In this document: positions 7,261-13,427 of the stretch, one piece after another
Layout: each line of letters opens with the position of its first letter
Numbering within the stretch: position 1 is the first letter of the stretch
From: an uncultured Eubacteriales bacterium
Lineage (GTDB): Bacteria; Bacillota_I; Bacilli_A; RF39; UBA660
DNA: 20,361 bases
Assembly (NCBI GenBank): GCA_905211265.1
Contig: CAJMAC010000020.1
Coordinates: 1 to 20,361 of the forward strand
Direction: 5' to 3'
Notes under the pieces: generated by a model
Told to the model about the DNA's origin: nothing
Databases searched by the model: none
Seen by the model: the letters and a program-made list of their open reading frames with translations, nothing else
Program-made: the position numbers and the translations under genes

Positions 7261-7545
7261 TGCTATTATTTCATCATAATTATCATCAGTAGCCATAATA
7301 TTTTTATGAATTTTATTACATTTATTACACTTATAAATAATTTTATAAGTGTTTTTATATTTTTCTATTCCTATTGGTACTAATAATCCATGACAGTTAT
7401 TAGCTCTATCACCAGGCATAATATCAACATGTTTTGAATACAAGCAATAATTACAATGATCTCTTGCACTATAATTTAATTTACTAACTTTTTTATTACA
7501 ATTTTCACATATAAATTCTTCATCAATCATATTAAATTTTTTCAT
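7237..7545 (-). CDS. RNHCP-domain zinc-binding protein
   Basis: The 102 residues match the RNHCP family, small Cys-rich proteins of unknown function. C13/C16 (CENC) form the first knuckle. C31 and C34 lie in RDHCNYCLYSKHVD, where the usual family signature reads R-N-H-C-P. The hallmark PGDRANNCHGLLVPIG (44-59) follows, then C73/C76 (CNKC) and a final TDDNYDEI. The N to D and P to N changes in the name motif are mild departures. AGGTGA precedes the ATG. The gene is convergent with the Asn-rich protein and overlaps it by 24 bases. The plus-strand terminator at 7327-7360 lies within its coding sequence. Zinc binding is expected from the Cys pairs. No function is known for the family. Confidence 0.88.
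   Translation of the reverse strand: MKKFNMIDEEFICENCNKKVSKLNYSARDHCNYCLYSKHVDIMPGDRANNCHGLLVPIGIEKYKNTYKIIYKCNKCNKIHKNIMATDDNYDEIIALSNKFIS
7327..7360 (+). terminator. Strong terminator of the ezrA-region transcript, inside the antisense RNHCP gene
   Basis: A perfect 11-pair stem (ACACTTATAAA 7327-7337 with TTTATAAGTGT 7342-7352) with a four-base loop is followed by five T, ATA and more T. It is 67 bases after the Asn-rich gene and wholly within the opposing coding sequence. Confidence 0.75.
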
Positions 7546-7561
7546 AAATTCACCTAAATAA

Positions 7562-7590
7562 ATATTAACATATTAATTAAAAAAAGTAAA
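7562..7590 (-). promoter_or_regulatory. Promoter of the RNHCP gene
   Basis: Minus strand: -35 TTTACT (7585-7590), 17 bases, then TAATAT (7562-7567) preceded by TGT, an extended -10. Confidence 0.5.
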
Positions 7591-7595
7591 ATGTA

Positions 7596-7624
7596 TTTTA
7601 ATTATTTTAAAAATATGTTATCAT
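7596..7624 (+). promoter_or_regulatory. Promoter of the pseudopilin gene
   Basis: TTTTAA (7596-7601), 17 bases, then TATCAT (7619-7624) preceded by TGT. It is back to back with the RNHCP promoter. Confidence 0.4.
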
Positions 7625-7640
7625 TATATAGAGGTGTAAT

Positions 7641-8042
7641 ATGAATAATAAAGGGTTTACATTAATCGAAGTATTATGTGTAATATTTTTAATATCAATA
7701 TTCTTTTTTGGTAGTTTTATGGTAATTAATAATACATTTAGTATAACTAATGAAAAAGCCTATGAAATAGTAAAAGAAGATATAATTACTCAAACTAAAA
7801 CTTATATAAATGAATGTGATAATAACATAATTAATTGTTCTAATGATTATAAATGGGTAAGTGATAATGATAACATGATTACTAATATTAATTTAAGTAT
7901 TTTAAAGAAATATAAATATTTTAATACCGATAATTTTATTAATCCTATCACTAATAAAGATATAAGTAATTGTTTAAACATTATAGTAATTAAAGATAAA
8001 TATTCTAATATAGAAGTAAATTTAGATGATAGCAAATGCTAA
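7641..8042 (+). CDS. Type IV pseudopilin-like protein
   Basis: The N-terminus NKGFTLIEVL is a textbook class III prepilin signal: a basic leader, cleavage expected between G5 and F6, Glu at mature position 5, then a hydrophobic helix to about residue 33. The 133-residue precursor has a small head with four cysteines (C59, C66, C111 and the near-terminal C133) that could form two disulfides outside the cell. A further Cys lies in the membrane helix (C13). GAGGTG precedes the ATG. No prepilin peptidase, assembly ATPase or other pilin is in the window. It may be a minor pilin or ComG-type pseudopilin whose partners lie elsewhere. It converges on the sortase gene with a shared terminator. Confidence 0.85.
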   Translation: MNNKGFTLIEVLCVIFLISIFFFGSFMVINNTFSITNEKAYEIVKEDIITQTKTYINECDNNIINCSNDYKWVSDNDNMITNINLSILKKYKYFNTDNFINPITNKDISNCLNIIVIKDKYSNIEVNLDDSKC

Positions 8043-8066
8043 AAAATAGTGTCAATCACTATTTTT
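8042..8066. terminator. Bidirectional terminator between pseudopilin and sortase genes
   Basis: A ten-pair stem, AAAATAGTG core (8043-8051) with CACTATTTT (8057-8065) and loop TCAAT, has T-runs on both sides. The loop contains the sortase stop codon (TGA, at 8052-8054 on the minus strand). Confidence 0.85.
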
Positions 8067-8882
8067 CTTTTCTATCTTAATTAATTTAGCATGTACTACC
8101 ACTCTAGTATTATCATCATAACAAGTAGATAATGTTAATATAATATCTTCTTTATTTACATTATAATTAAAGTTATATATACTTCTTTTACTAATTGTAT
8201 CTAAAAATGTTATAAATTCATTATCATTATTAAATTTAGTAGTTATATAATAAGATTCTACTGGTATTTTATATACTGATATTATTTGCCATAAACTATT
8301 TTCATTTTCTAGAGATACTCTTATTATATGATTATCTTTATTAGTATACCAACTTTCATTTAAAGTATTTAATAATGAAGTAAACATAGTATTATTAACT
8401 CTATGATGTCCATAGATAATATTATTTTTATCAGTTAAATTTTTATTATTTCTATAATCTAAAAATACCCATCCTGCATTATTATAACTTTTATCAAAAG
8501 AATGATGTAAGTAATAATCATTATCACTAGATTTTACAAATGGATAATTAATATTAGTGTTATTTACATTTAGCCAACCAATTGTATCATTATTTTTTTC
8601 TTTTAATTTTTTTAAATCAACATCAATTAAATCAAAAGTTGAATAGTACCAATAATCATCATTTTCATCGAGTGGTTTATTTATAAATTCAGTATTATCA
8701 TTATCTTTTACTATTTTAATTTCTGTATTTTCTTCAATATCTTTTAAATTATTCTCATTTGCTTTATTATCTTTATTCCAAAGAAAAATATTAAATAAAG
8801 ATATAGTTAAAGTAGATAGTAGTAAACTTGATATAATTATTAAAATTATTAATCCTAATTTATTTCTTTTTTTCTTTTTCAA
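8052..8882 (-). CDS. Class B sortase
   Basis: Sortases are membrane transpeptidases that cut a sorting signal and attach the protein to peptidoglycan or to another pilin. The 276 residues show an N-terminal anchor (about 9-34), an acidic linker, and a class B core. Catalytic His is H159 in NIIYGHHRVNNTMF, Cys is C254 in LTLSTC, and Arg is R260, six residues on. DTIGWLNVNNTNINYP (99-114) and GWVFLDYRNN (137-146) are further class B marks. The start is TTG, supported by GGTGA six bases upstream. An ATG-less N-terminus is common in this region. No LPXTG-like or NPQTN-like substrate is encoded nearby, so its target is unknown. It has its own promoter just downstream of the small Pro/Tyr-rich gene. 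Confidence 0.9.
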   Translation of the reverse strand: MKKKKRNKLGLIILIIISSLLLSTLTISLFNIFLWNKDNKANENNLKDIEENTEIKIVKDNDNTEFINKPLDENDDYWYYSTFDLIDVDLKKLKEKNNDTIGWLNVNNTNINYPFVKSSDNDYYLHHSFDKSYNNAGWVFLDYRNNKNLTDKNNIIYGHHRVNNTMFTSLLNTLNESWYTNKDNHIIRVSLENENSLWQIISVYKIPVESYYITTKFNNDNEFITFLDTISKRSIYNFNYNVNKEDIILTLSTCYDDNTRVVVHAKLIKIEKKNSD

Positions 8883-8899
8883 ACTTATTCACCAATAAT

Positions 8900-8928
8900 A
8901 TTGTATCAAAAAAAATTAATTAATTCAA
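8900..8928 (-). promoter_or_regulatory. Promoter of the sortase gene
   Basis: Minus strand: TTGAAT (8923-8928), 17 bases, TACAAT (8900-8905) preceded by TGA. It lies in the 48 bases between the sortase and the small gene. Confidence 0.65.
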
Positions 8929-8930
8929 GG

Positions 8931-9152
8931 TTAATATGGATACATTTGATATGGTGGATAAGGTTGATATGGTGGATACATAGGGTATGGTCTATAATTA
9001 GGATAAAATGATGGTGCAAGTAATCCTCCAGTTATACCCCCCAAAATAAATGGCCCAAGAAATCCTCCACCAATAAATCTATCATCACTTTGCATTGGTT
9101 GTATTGGCTGCATAGGCATTCTTCGCATAGTTCTATAATACAATTTTCTCAC
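8931..9152 (-). CDS. Small Gly/Pro/Tyr-rich protein
   Basis: The product is 73 residues from a GTG at 9152. AAGGA sits only one or two bases before that GTG, so the TTG at 9143, ten bases after AAGGA and giving an MYYRTMRRMP start, may be the true one. It has a Met/Gln/Pro segment, a Gly-rich hydrophobic stretch (FIGGGFLGPFILGGITGGLL) and a tail of PYPMYPPYQPYPPYQMYPY. The pattern recalls small surface or spore-coat-associated proteins of Firmicutes with a Gly-rich core and Tyr/Pro tail, but I cannot name a family. Tyr-rich tails can be cross-linked or stick to surfaces. It lies beside the sortase, with no sorting signal of its own. Confidence 0.65.
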   Translation of the reverse strand: MRKLYYRTMRRMPMQPIQPMQSDDRFIGGGFLGPFILGGITGGLLAPSFYPNYRPYPMYPPYQPYPPYQMYPY

Positions 9153-9233
9153 TTCCTTTGTTATATTATATATAAAAATAAATTATAAGTTACGTTAAAT
9201 ATAAAATTATTTTAAAAAATATGTAAAAAGTAT

Positions 9234-9261
9234 TTGAATTTATATAAAATTTTGATATAAT
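9234..9261 (+). promoter_or_regulatory. Promoter of the lipoprotein-YtxH operon
   Basis: TTGAAT (9234-9239), 16 bases, TATAAT (9256-9261) preceded by TGA. AGGTG (9273-9277) serves the ATG at 9283. Confidence 0.7.
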
Positions 9262-9282
9262 TAATTAAGAGTAGGTGTTTGT

Positions 9283-9921
9283 ATGAAAAAAATGATAATA
9301 CCTTTAATTTTAATACTTATTCTGACAGGGTGTAGTAGAGTAAAAAATACAGATAATTATGTAGAAATAGTCAATACCATCATTGGTTATAATAATAAGA
9401 AAGTAAATAATGCTTCATATGGATATAATTATTATCTTCCAGTTGGAGTTAATTTAATCTATGATGGTAAATATAACAAAGAAATAAAAGTTAAAGATAA
9501 TAAATTAATGTTATATGTTGATATTGTTAGTTATTATTATAAGAATAATCTAAATTATGAATTAGATAATAAAAATGATAGTTATTATTATAATAAGTTT
9601 AATGATGGATATATTGTTATTAACAAGGAAGAAGATATTTATTATTTAAAGATAGTTTATAACTATGCAAAAATTGAATCTTATGTAAAAAAAGATGATT
9701 TAATAGATATAATTTCTTATTCTACAATTATTTTAAATAGTATAAGTTATAATGATACTCTGATAGATAATATAATTCTAAAAGGAGAAAATTATAGTAA
9801 TGAAATTACATATGAAATAAATAAACCAAACGATTCTAGTAGTAAATTTAGTGAATATTTACAAGAATATGTACAGGAAAATAATGAGGAAGAAAATAAT
9901 AATATTCTTCCTGAAGAGTAA
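9283..9921 (+). CDS. Predicted lipoprotein of unknown function
   Basis: The 212-residue protein has a clear lipoprotein signal: MKK, a hydrophobic run, and the lipobox LTGC, with C17 as the lipidated residue. The mature part is rich in Tyr, Asn, Asp and Lys, looks like beta-strand and helix alternation, and contains an YGYNYYLPVGV segment. It ends in a Glu/Asn-rich tail (NNEEENNNILPEE). I recognise no family. It is first in a co-directional group of four genes, 21 bases before the next, so it is probably co-expressed with the acidic protein, the DUF948-like protein and the YtxH protein. Its place on the outer face of the membrane is firm from the lipobox. The rest is unknown. Confidence 0.82.
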   Translation: MKKMIIPLILILILTGCSRVKNTDNYVEIVNTIIGYNNKKVNNASYGYNYYLPVGVNLIYDGKYNKEIKVKDNKLMLYVDIVSYYYKNNLNYELDNKNDSYYYNKFNDGYIVINKEEDIYYLKIVYNYAKIESYVKKDDLIDIISYSTIILNSISYNDTLIDNIILKGENYSNEITYEINKPNDSSSKFSEYLQEYVQENNEEENNNILPEE

Positions 9922-9942
9922 ACTATTGAAAGAGGTGCAATA

Positions 9943-11016
9943 ATGGGCTTATTAAATAAACTTAAAGATTTGTTTATAGATGAAGAAGATACATATGAAA
10001 CAAAAGAAATAGAAGTCGAAGAAAAAGAAGAAAAAAACGAACTTCCTACATTTATGAGAAATAAAATTGAAAAAGATGAAGAAGAAAATAAAATAAAGGA
10101 AGAAAAGAAAAAAGAGGAAGAAAAACAAATTGCTGTTTTAGTAGAACCTCCGAAAAAAGAAGAAAAGAAATTTTCCTTTGATTTTGATGATGATGACTTT
10201 GTTGAAACTTCAAGACTAAGTAGGAGTGCTATAAAAAAAGAAAGACAAGTACAAGTTCCTACCAATAATGAAACAAATAATAATCCGGTAAACAATAATG
10301 TCGTAAATACAAATACTCAAAGTGTAGTAAAACCATATGGAAACAAAAAAGAATTAGACAAGCCTAAAAAATTTAGACCTACTCCAGTAATATCTCCAGT
10401 ATATGGTGTGCTTGATAAAAACTATACAAAAGAAGAAGTAGTAAGTAAAGAAGAAGATTCATATACAATACAACGCCCAAGTAAGAAAGTTGATTTTGAA
10501 TCAGTTAGAAAAAAAGCTTTTGGAGATTTAACTGATGATATAAGAGATAGCATATGTGAAAATTGTGAATATTTAAAAGAAGTAAAAATAAATAAAAAGA
10601 TAGAAAGACTATCTGAAGAAGATTTATTATATAATTTAACTACTGATGAAAAAGAAAATCTAAAAGAAGAAATAGACAATGATGTAAAAGAAGAAGTTAA
10701 AGATGAAATAGTAAATAATATTGAAGAAGAATTACCTGATAAAGATATAACTTTAGGGGAAGCAGTAGAAAATTATGTTGATTATGGAGTTAGTTATGAT
10801 ATTCCTCCAAGAAGAACAAAAGAAACAGAAGATGAAGTAAAAATAGTTAATCATGCAGATAATGAAGTAGTCGGAGAAAAAGTTGAAGTTATTGAACCAA
10901 TTGATGAAGTAGTAACTGAAGACAAAAAAGAAACTAATGATAGAAAAAAAGATTTAGAATTAACTGACGATTTATTTAACTTAATTGATTCAATGTATAA
11001 AGAAAGGGATGATTAG
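9943..11016 (+). CDS. Acidic disordered protein with SepF-like amphipathic N-terminus
   Basis: The 357-residue protein starts MGLLNKLKDLFIDEEDTYE, an amphipathic helix followed by an acidic stretch. That is how the division protein SepF binds membrane, but no SepF domain follows. Residues 20-140 are charged (E/K) then Asn-rich. An ordered-looking island is at 143-161 (KFRPTPVISPVYGVLDKNY), another at 184-213 (DFESVRKKAFGDLTDDIRD with CENC at 205-208), and a short C-terminal helix (LTDDLFNLIDSMYKERDD) closes it. No transmembrane segment. I recognise no named family. AGAGGTG precedes the ATG, and the stop is one base before the next start. A peripheral membrane scaffold or division-linked role is inferred from the N-terminus and from the membrane genes beside it. 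Confidence 0.8.
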   Translation: MGLLNKLKDLFIDEEDTYETKEIEVEEKEEKNELPTFMRNKIEKDEEENKIKEEKKKEEEKQIAVLVEPPKKEEKKFSFDFDDDDFVETSRLSRSAIKKERQVQVPTNNETNNNPVNNNVVNTNTQSVVKPYGNKKELDKPKKFRPTPVISPVYGVLDKNYTKEEVVSKEEDSYTIQRPSKKVDFESVRKKAFGDLTDDIRDSICENCEYLKEVKINKKIERLSEEDLLYNLTTDEKENLKEEIDNDVKEEVKDEIVNNIEEELPDKDITLGEAVENYVDYGVSYDIPPRRTKETEDEVKIVNHADNEVVGEKVEVIEPIDEVVTEDKKETNDRKKDLELTDDLFNLIDSMYKERDD

Positions 11017-11017
11017 T

Positions 11018-11317
11018 GTGACTGCAGAACAATTATTACTTATAATTTTATATCTTTTAGGTTCTATTTTACTTGTTGTATTAATAATATTAGGTATAAA
11101 ATTAATTAATACAATGAATAAAATTCAAAATGTTGTTGATGATATTAATAAGAAGGTTGATTCATTTGATGGATTATTTTCCATAATTGATAACACTACC
11201 GATAAATTAGCACTCCTTAGTGATAAAATGGTAGATGGAGTAACATTCTTATTGAAAAAAATATTTAAACCAAGAAAAAGAAAGGAAGAAGATGATTTAG
11301 ATGAGCAAGAAAAGTAA
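11018..11317 (+). CDS. DUF948-like small membrane protein
   Basis: The start chosen is GTG at 11018, nine bases after AAAGGG (11003-11008) and one base after the preceding stop. The in-frame ATG at 11009 touches the ribosome site and is less likely. The 99-residue product has one N-terminal span (about 5-27, LLLIILYLLGSILLVVLIILG), then a helix with the heptad-like pattern NTMNKIQNVVDDINKKVDSF and DNTTDKLALLSDKMVDGVT, and a basic-acidic end. This matches the general plan of DUF948 proteins, which often sit directly before a ytxH gene in Firmicutes, as here. It overlaps the YtxH gene by 17 bases. The function of the family is unknown. Confidence 0.75.
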   Translation: MTAEQLLLIILYLLGSILLVVLIILGIKLINTMNKIQNVVDDINKKVDSFDGLFSIIDNTTDKLALLSDKMVDGVTFLLKKIFKPRKRKEEDDLDEQEK

Positions 11318-11705
11318 TGGATTAGGTAAATTTGTTTTAGGAGGAGCATTAGGTGCAGGATTAGCATTATTATTTGCCCCAAAGAAAGGTGAAGAATTAA
11401 GAAAAGATTTAAAAAAGCAACTAGATAAATTAATTGATAAAGCAAAAGATATTGATGTTGAAGAAGTAACAAAAGAATTCAATAAAAAAGTTGAAGAATT
11501 AAAAGAAGAATTAAAGGATTTAGATAAAGAAAAAGTATTAAAAATAGCACAAGAAAAAAGTGAACAATTAAAAGATAAAGCAGAAGATTTATATTGTTTA
11601 GCAAAAGAAAAAGGAACACCAGTACTTGAAGGTATAGCAAAAGATGTTAAAAAATCTACTGCATCTGTAATACGTGAAGTATTAAAAAAATTAGAAAGTG
11701 AATAA
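11301..11705 (+). CDS. YtxH family protein
   Basis: The 134-residue protein begins with the YtxH signature: a Gly-rich membrane helix (GLGKFVLGGALGAGLALLF) running into APKKGEELRKDL. The rest is a long Lys/Glu helix, probably a coiled coil or amphipathic helix on the inner membrane face. Bacillus ytxH is a general-stress gene of unclear function. It overlaps the DUF948-like gene by 17 bases and ends the four-gene operon, with a strong terminator five bases after the stop. The family call rests on the N-terminal signature and the neighbouring gene. Confidence 0.88.
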   Translation: MSKKSNGLGKFVLGGALGAGLALLFAPKKGEELRKDLKKQLDKLIDKAKDIDVEEVTKEFNKKVEELKEELKDLDKEKVLKIAQEKSEQLKDKAEDLYCLAKEKGTPVLEGIAKDVKKSTASVIREVLKKLESE

Positions 11706-11709
11706 TATA

Positions 11710-11746
11710 AATAGGATATGGAATTAATTTCCATACCTATTTTTTT
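11710..11746 (+). terminator. Terminator of the lipoprotein-YtxH operon
   Basis: Stem AATAGG (11710-11715) with CCTATT (11736-11741) and TATGGAA (11717-11723) with TTCCATA (11729-11735), with one bulged A, then seven T. The T-run merges with the -35 of the next promoter. Confidence 0.92.
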
Positions 11747-11773
11747 GACAAAATAACATATTTATGCTAGAAT
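11745..11773 (+). promoter_or_regulatory. Near-consensus sigma-A promoter of the glucosaminidase-like gene
   Basis: A consensus -35 TTGACA (11745-11750), a 17-base spacer and -10 TAGAAT (11768-11773) with TG at 11765-11766. It is the best promoter in the window. Confidence 0.9.
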
Positions 11774-11777
11774 ATAA

Positions 11778-11803
11778 CTTGTCTTTAAAAAGACAAGAGG
11801 TGT
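11778..11803 (+). promoter_or_regulatory. 5' hairpin abutting the ribosome site
   Basis: CTTGTCTTT (11778-11786) pairs perfectly with AAAGACAAG (11789-11797). The transcript should begin near 11780, so the hairpin would sit at its 5' end, and GAGGTG (11797-11802) begins at its last base. It could stabilise the mRNA, modulate translation, or be an operator at the start site. Confidence 0.55.
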
Positions 11804-11811
11804 AAAAGAAA

Positions 11812-12429
11812 ATGAAAATTAGTCGATCGAAGATGATAAGTATTATTACTATTTCATTAATTGTTATTATAACTTTTGTATATGTATTTTATTTAATTAA
11901 TAAAACAAATAAATTAAATACTATGTATGCATATCAAAATAACAATATAAATAGTAATATAGAACAAGAAGAAATAAATGAAGAGACTACTTCATTAGAA
12001 GTTCAAGAACCTGAAATAGTTACAGTATATGAAGATTATACAATGGAAGAATTAAGTGAACAACTAGAAAAATCATTAAATTCAGATATTTCAGGATATG
12101 GTAGTTTTATAGCAAACTATACCATAGAAAAAAATGTAGACCCATTCCTTGCTACAGCAATTATGTTACATGAAACAGGATGTACATGGAATTGTAGTAA
12201 TCTTGTTAAAAATTGTCATAATGTCGGAGGAATGAAAGGATCAGGTTGTGGTAGTTATGGATATTTTAATACCCTAGAAGAAGGAATTCAAAGATTTGTA
12301 GATAATATTTATAACAACTATTATGCTTATGGATTAACTACTGCAGATGCAATGGGAAAGAAATATGCTGAAGACCCATCTTGGTCAATGAAAGTAAATA
12401 ATTATATAGAAAAAATTAAAAATAGATAG
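11812..12429 (+). CDS. Membrane-anchored glucosaminidase/lysozyme-like cell-wall hydrolase
   Basis: The 205-residue protein has one N-terminal span (about 8-29) and an acidic linker (50-85). From residue 92 onward it has a compact domain like the glucosaminidase (GH73-type) lysozyme fold: YTIEKNVDPFLATAIMLHETG, with E121 in HETG as the probable catalytic acid. NVGGMKGSGCGSYGYFNTLEEGIQRFVDNI follows in the order typical of these enzymes (the N-x-GG-x-K block, then FxTxEEGI). Four cysteines, C124, C128, C135 and C146, cluster around the active-site region and could pair as disulfides. There is no binding repeat such as LysM or SH3. It should face outward and cut glycan strands. It has its own strong promoter and terminator, so it is a single-gene unit. 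Confidence 0.8.
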   Translation: MKISRSKMISIITISLIVIITFVYVFYLINKTNKLNTMYAYQNNNINSNIEQEEINEETTSLEVQEPEIVTVYEDYTMEELSEQLEKSLNSDISGYGSFIANYTIEKNVDPFLATAIMLHETGCTWNCSNLVKNCHNVGGMKGSGCGSYGYFNTLEEGIQRFVDNIYNNYYAYGLTTADAMGKKYAEDPSWSMKVNNYIEKIKNR

Positions 12430-12460
12430 GAAATTATAGAAATTTTCTATCTTTTATTAT
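12424..12460 (+). terminator. Terminator overlapping the hydrolase stop codon
   Basis: A 12-pair stem with one G-T pair (12424-12435 with 12441-12452) and a five-base loop, then TTTTATTAT. The stop codon TAG (12427-12429) is in the left arm. Confidence 0.8.
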
Positions 12461-12465
12461 ATAAT
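12460..12465 (+). promoter_or_regulatory. -10 element of the fmt promoter
   Basis: TATAAT at 12460-12465 lies 17 bases before the fmt ATG, in the tail of the preceding terminator. No clear -35 is seen. The expected leader is only about ten bases, with GGTGAT as ribosome site. Confidence 0.4.
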
Positions 12466-12482
12466 GGTATTGTGGTGATAAA

Positions 12483-13427
12483 ATGAAAGATATAAAAGTA
12501 GTATTTATGGGAACACCATCCTTTGCAGTTCCTATATTAGAAAAATTAATAGAAAACTATAATGTAATAATGGTAGTATGTCAACCAGATAGAGCTAAAG
12601 ACAAAAAAGGAAATATTATTTATCCTCCCATTAAAGAATTAGCATTAAAAAATAATATTGAAGTATATCAACCATTAAAATTAAGTAGTGAATATGAATA
12701 TATTATAGAAAAAAATCCTGATATTATTATAACTTGTGCTTATGGACAAATATTACCAAGTAGTTTACTTGATTATCCAAAGTATGGATGTATAAATGTA
12801 CATGGTTCATTATTACCTCGTTTACGTGGAGGAGCCCCAATACATCATGCCATTATTAATGGAGATAAAGAAACAGGAATTACTATAATGTATATGGATA
12901 AAAAAATGGATGCCGGAGATATAATTAGTCAAAGAAGTATAGAAATAAAAAACACTGATAACTTAGATAGTATTTATTCTAGTCTTAGTACTTTAGGAAG
13001 TGAGTTATTAATTGAAACATTACCAAGTATAATTAATGGTACAAATAATAGAATTAAACAAAATGAAAACGAAGTAACATTTGGATACAATATCTCAAAA
13101 GAAGATGAATTAATTAATTTTAATGATTCAGCAATTAATATATTTAATAAAGTAAGAGGATTATGTAGTATTCCTGGAGCAAGTTGTTATTATAATAATA
13201 AAAGATTAAAAATATATGAAGTTGAAGTAACTAATAAATTAAGTAAAGACATACCTGGTAAAATAGTAGAAGTTAATAAAGATTCCCTCGTAGTAACAAC
13301 AAAAGATTATTTAATTAAAATAAAAGATATAAAACTAGAAGGTAAGAAAAGATGTATGGTTAGTGAATATTTAAATGGAATACATGATAAATCATCTTTA
13401 TTAGGAGGTATATTAACTAATGAATGA
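12483..13427 (+). CDS. fmt: Methionyl-tRNA formyltransferase
   Basis: Fmt formylates the methionine on initiator tRNA with 10-formyl-tetrahydrofolate. The 314 residues match the family length. FMGTPSFAVPILEKL at the N-terminus and CQPDRAKDKKG (33-43) are family marks. The catalytic N105, H107 and D143 lie in INVHGSLLPRLRGGAPI and KMDAGDI. The C-terminal tRNA-binding domain (about 205-310) includes FNKVRGLCSIPGA. The gene is usually next to def or priA, and neither is present here. Its end overlaps the following membrane-protein gene by eight bases, so the two are translated together. Confidence 0.97.
   Translation: MKDIKVVFMGTPSFAVPILEKLIENYNVIMVVCQPDRAKDKKGNIIYPPIKELALKNNIEVYQPLKLSSEYEYIIEKNPDIIITCAYGQILPSSLLDYPKYGCINVHGSLLPRLRGGAPIHHAIINGDKETGITIMYMDKKMDAGDIISQRSIEIKNTDNLDSIYSSLSTLGSELLIETLPSIINGTNNRIKQNENEVTFGYNISKEDELINFNDSAINIFNKVRGLCSIPGASCYYNNKRLKIYEVEVTNKLSKDIPGKIVEVNKDSLVVTTKDYLIKIKDIKLEGKKRCMVSEYLNGIHDKSSLLGGILTNE

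Noticed and set aside
7641..9152. A pilus island built from pseudopilin, sortase and the small surface-like protein
   Set aside because: The genes are convergent or separately promoted, no pilin with a sorting signal is present, and type IV pilins are not sortase substrates.
9792..10295. Ser/Phe-rich open frame of 167 codons on the minus strand
   Set aside because: It is the complement of the Glu/Lys-rich coding run (GAA/AAA read as TTC/TTT) of the acidic protein and the lipoprotein end, with no ribosome site.
11301..11705. Frameshift joining the DUF948-like and YtxH frames
   Set aside because: Each has its own start and family-typical ends. The 17-base overlap is a normal coupled arrangement.
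11297..11734. Ser/Asn/Phe-rich open frame of 145 codons opposite the YtxH gene
   Set aside because: It runs through the operon terminator and mirrors the Lys/Glu codons of YtxH. No start signal.
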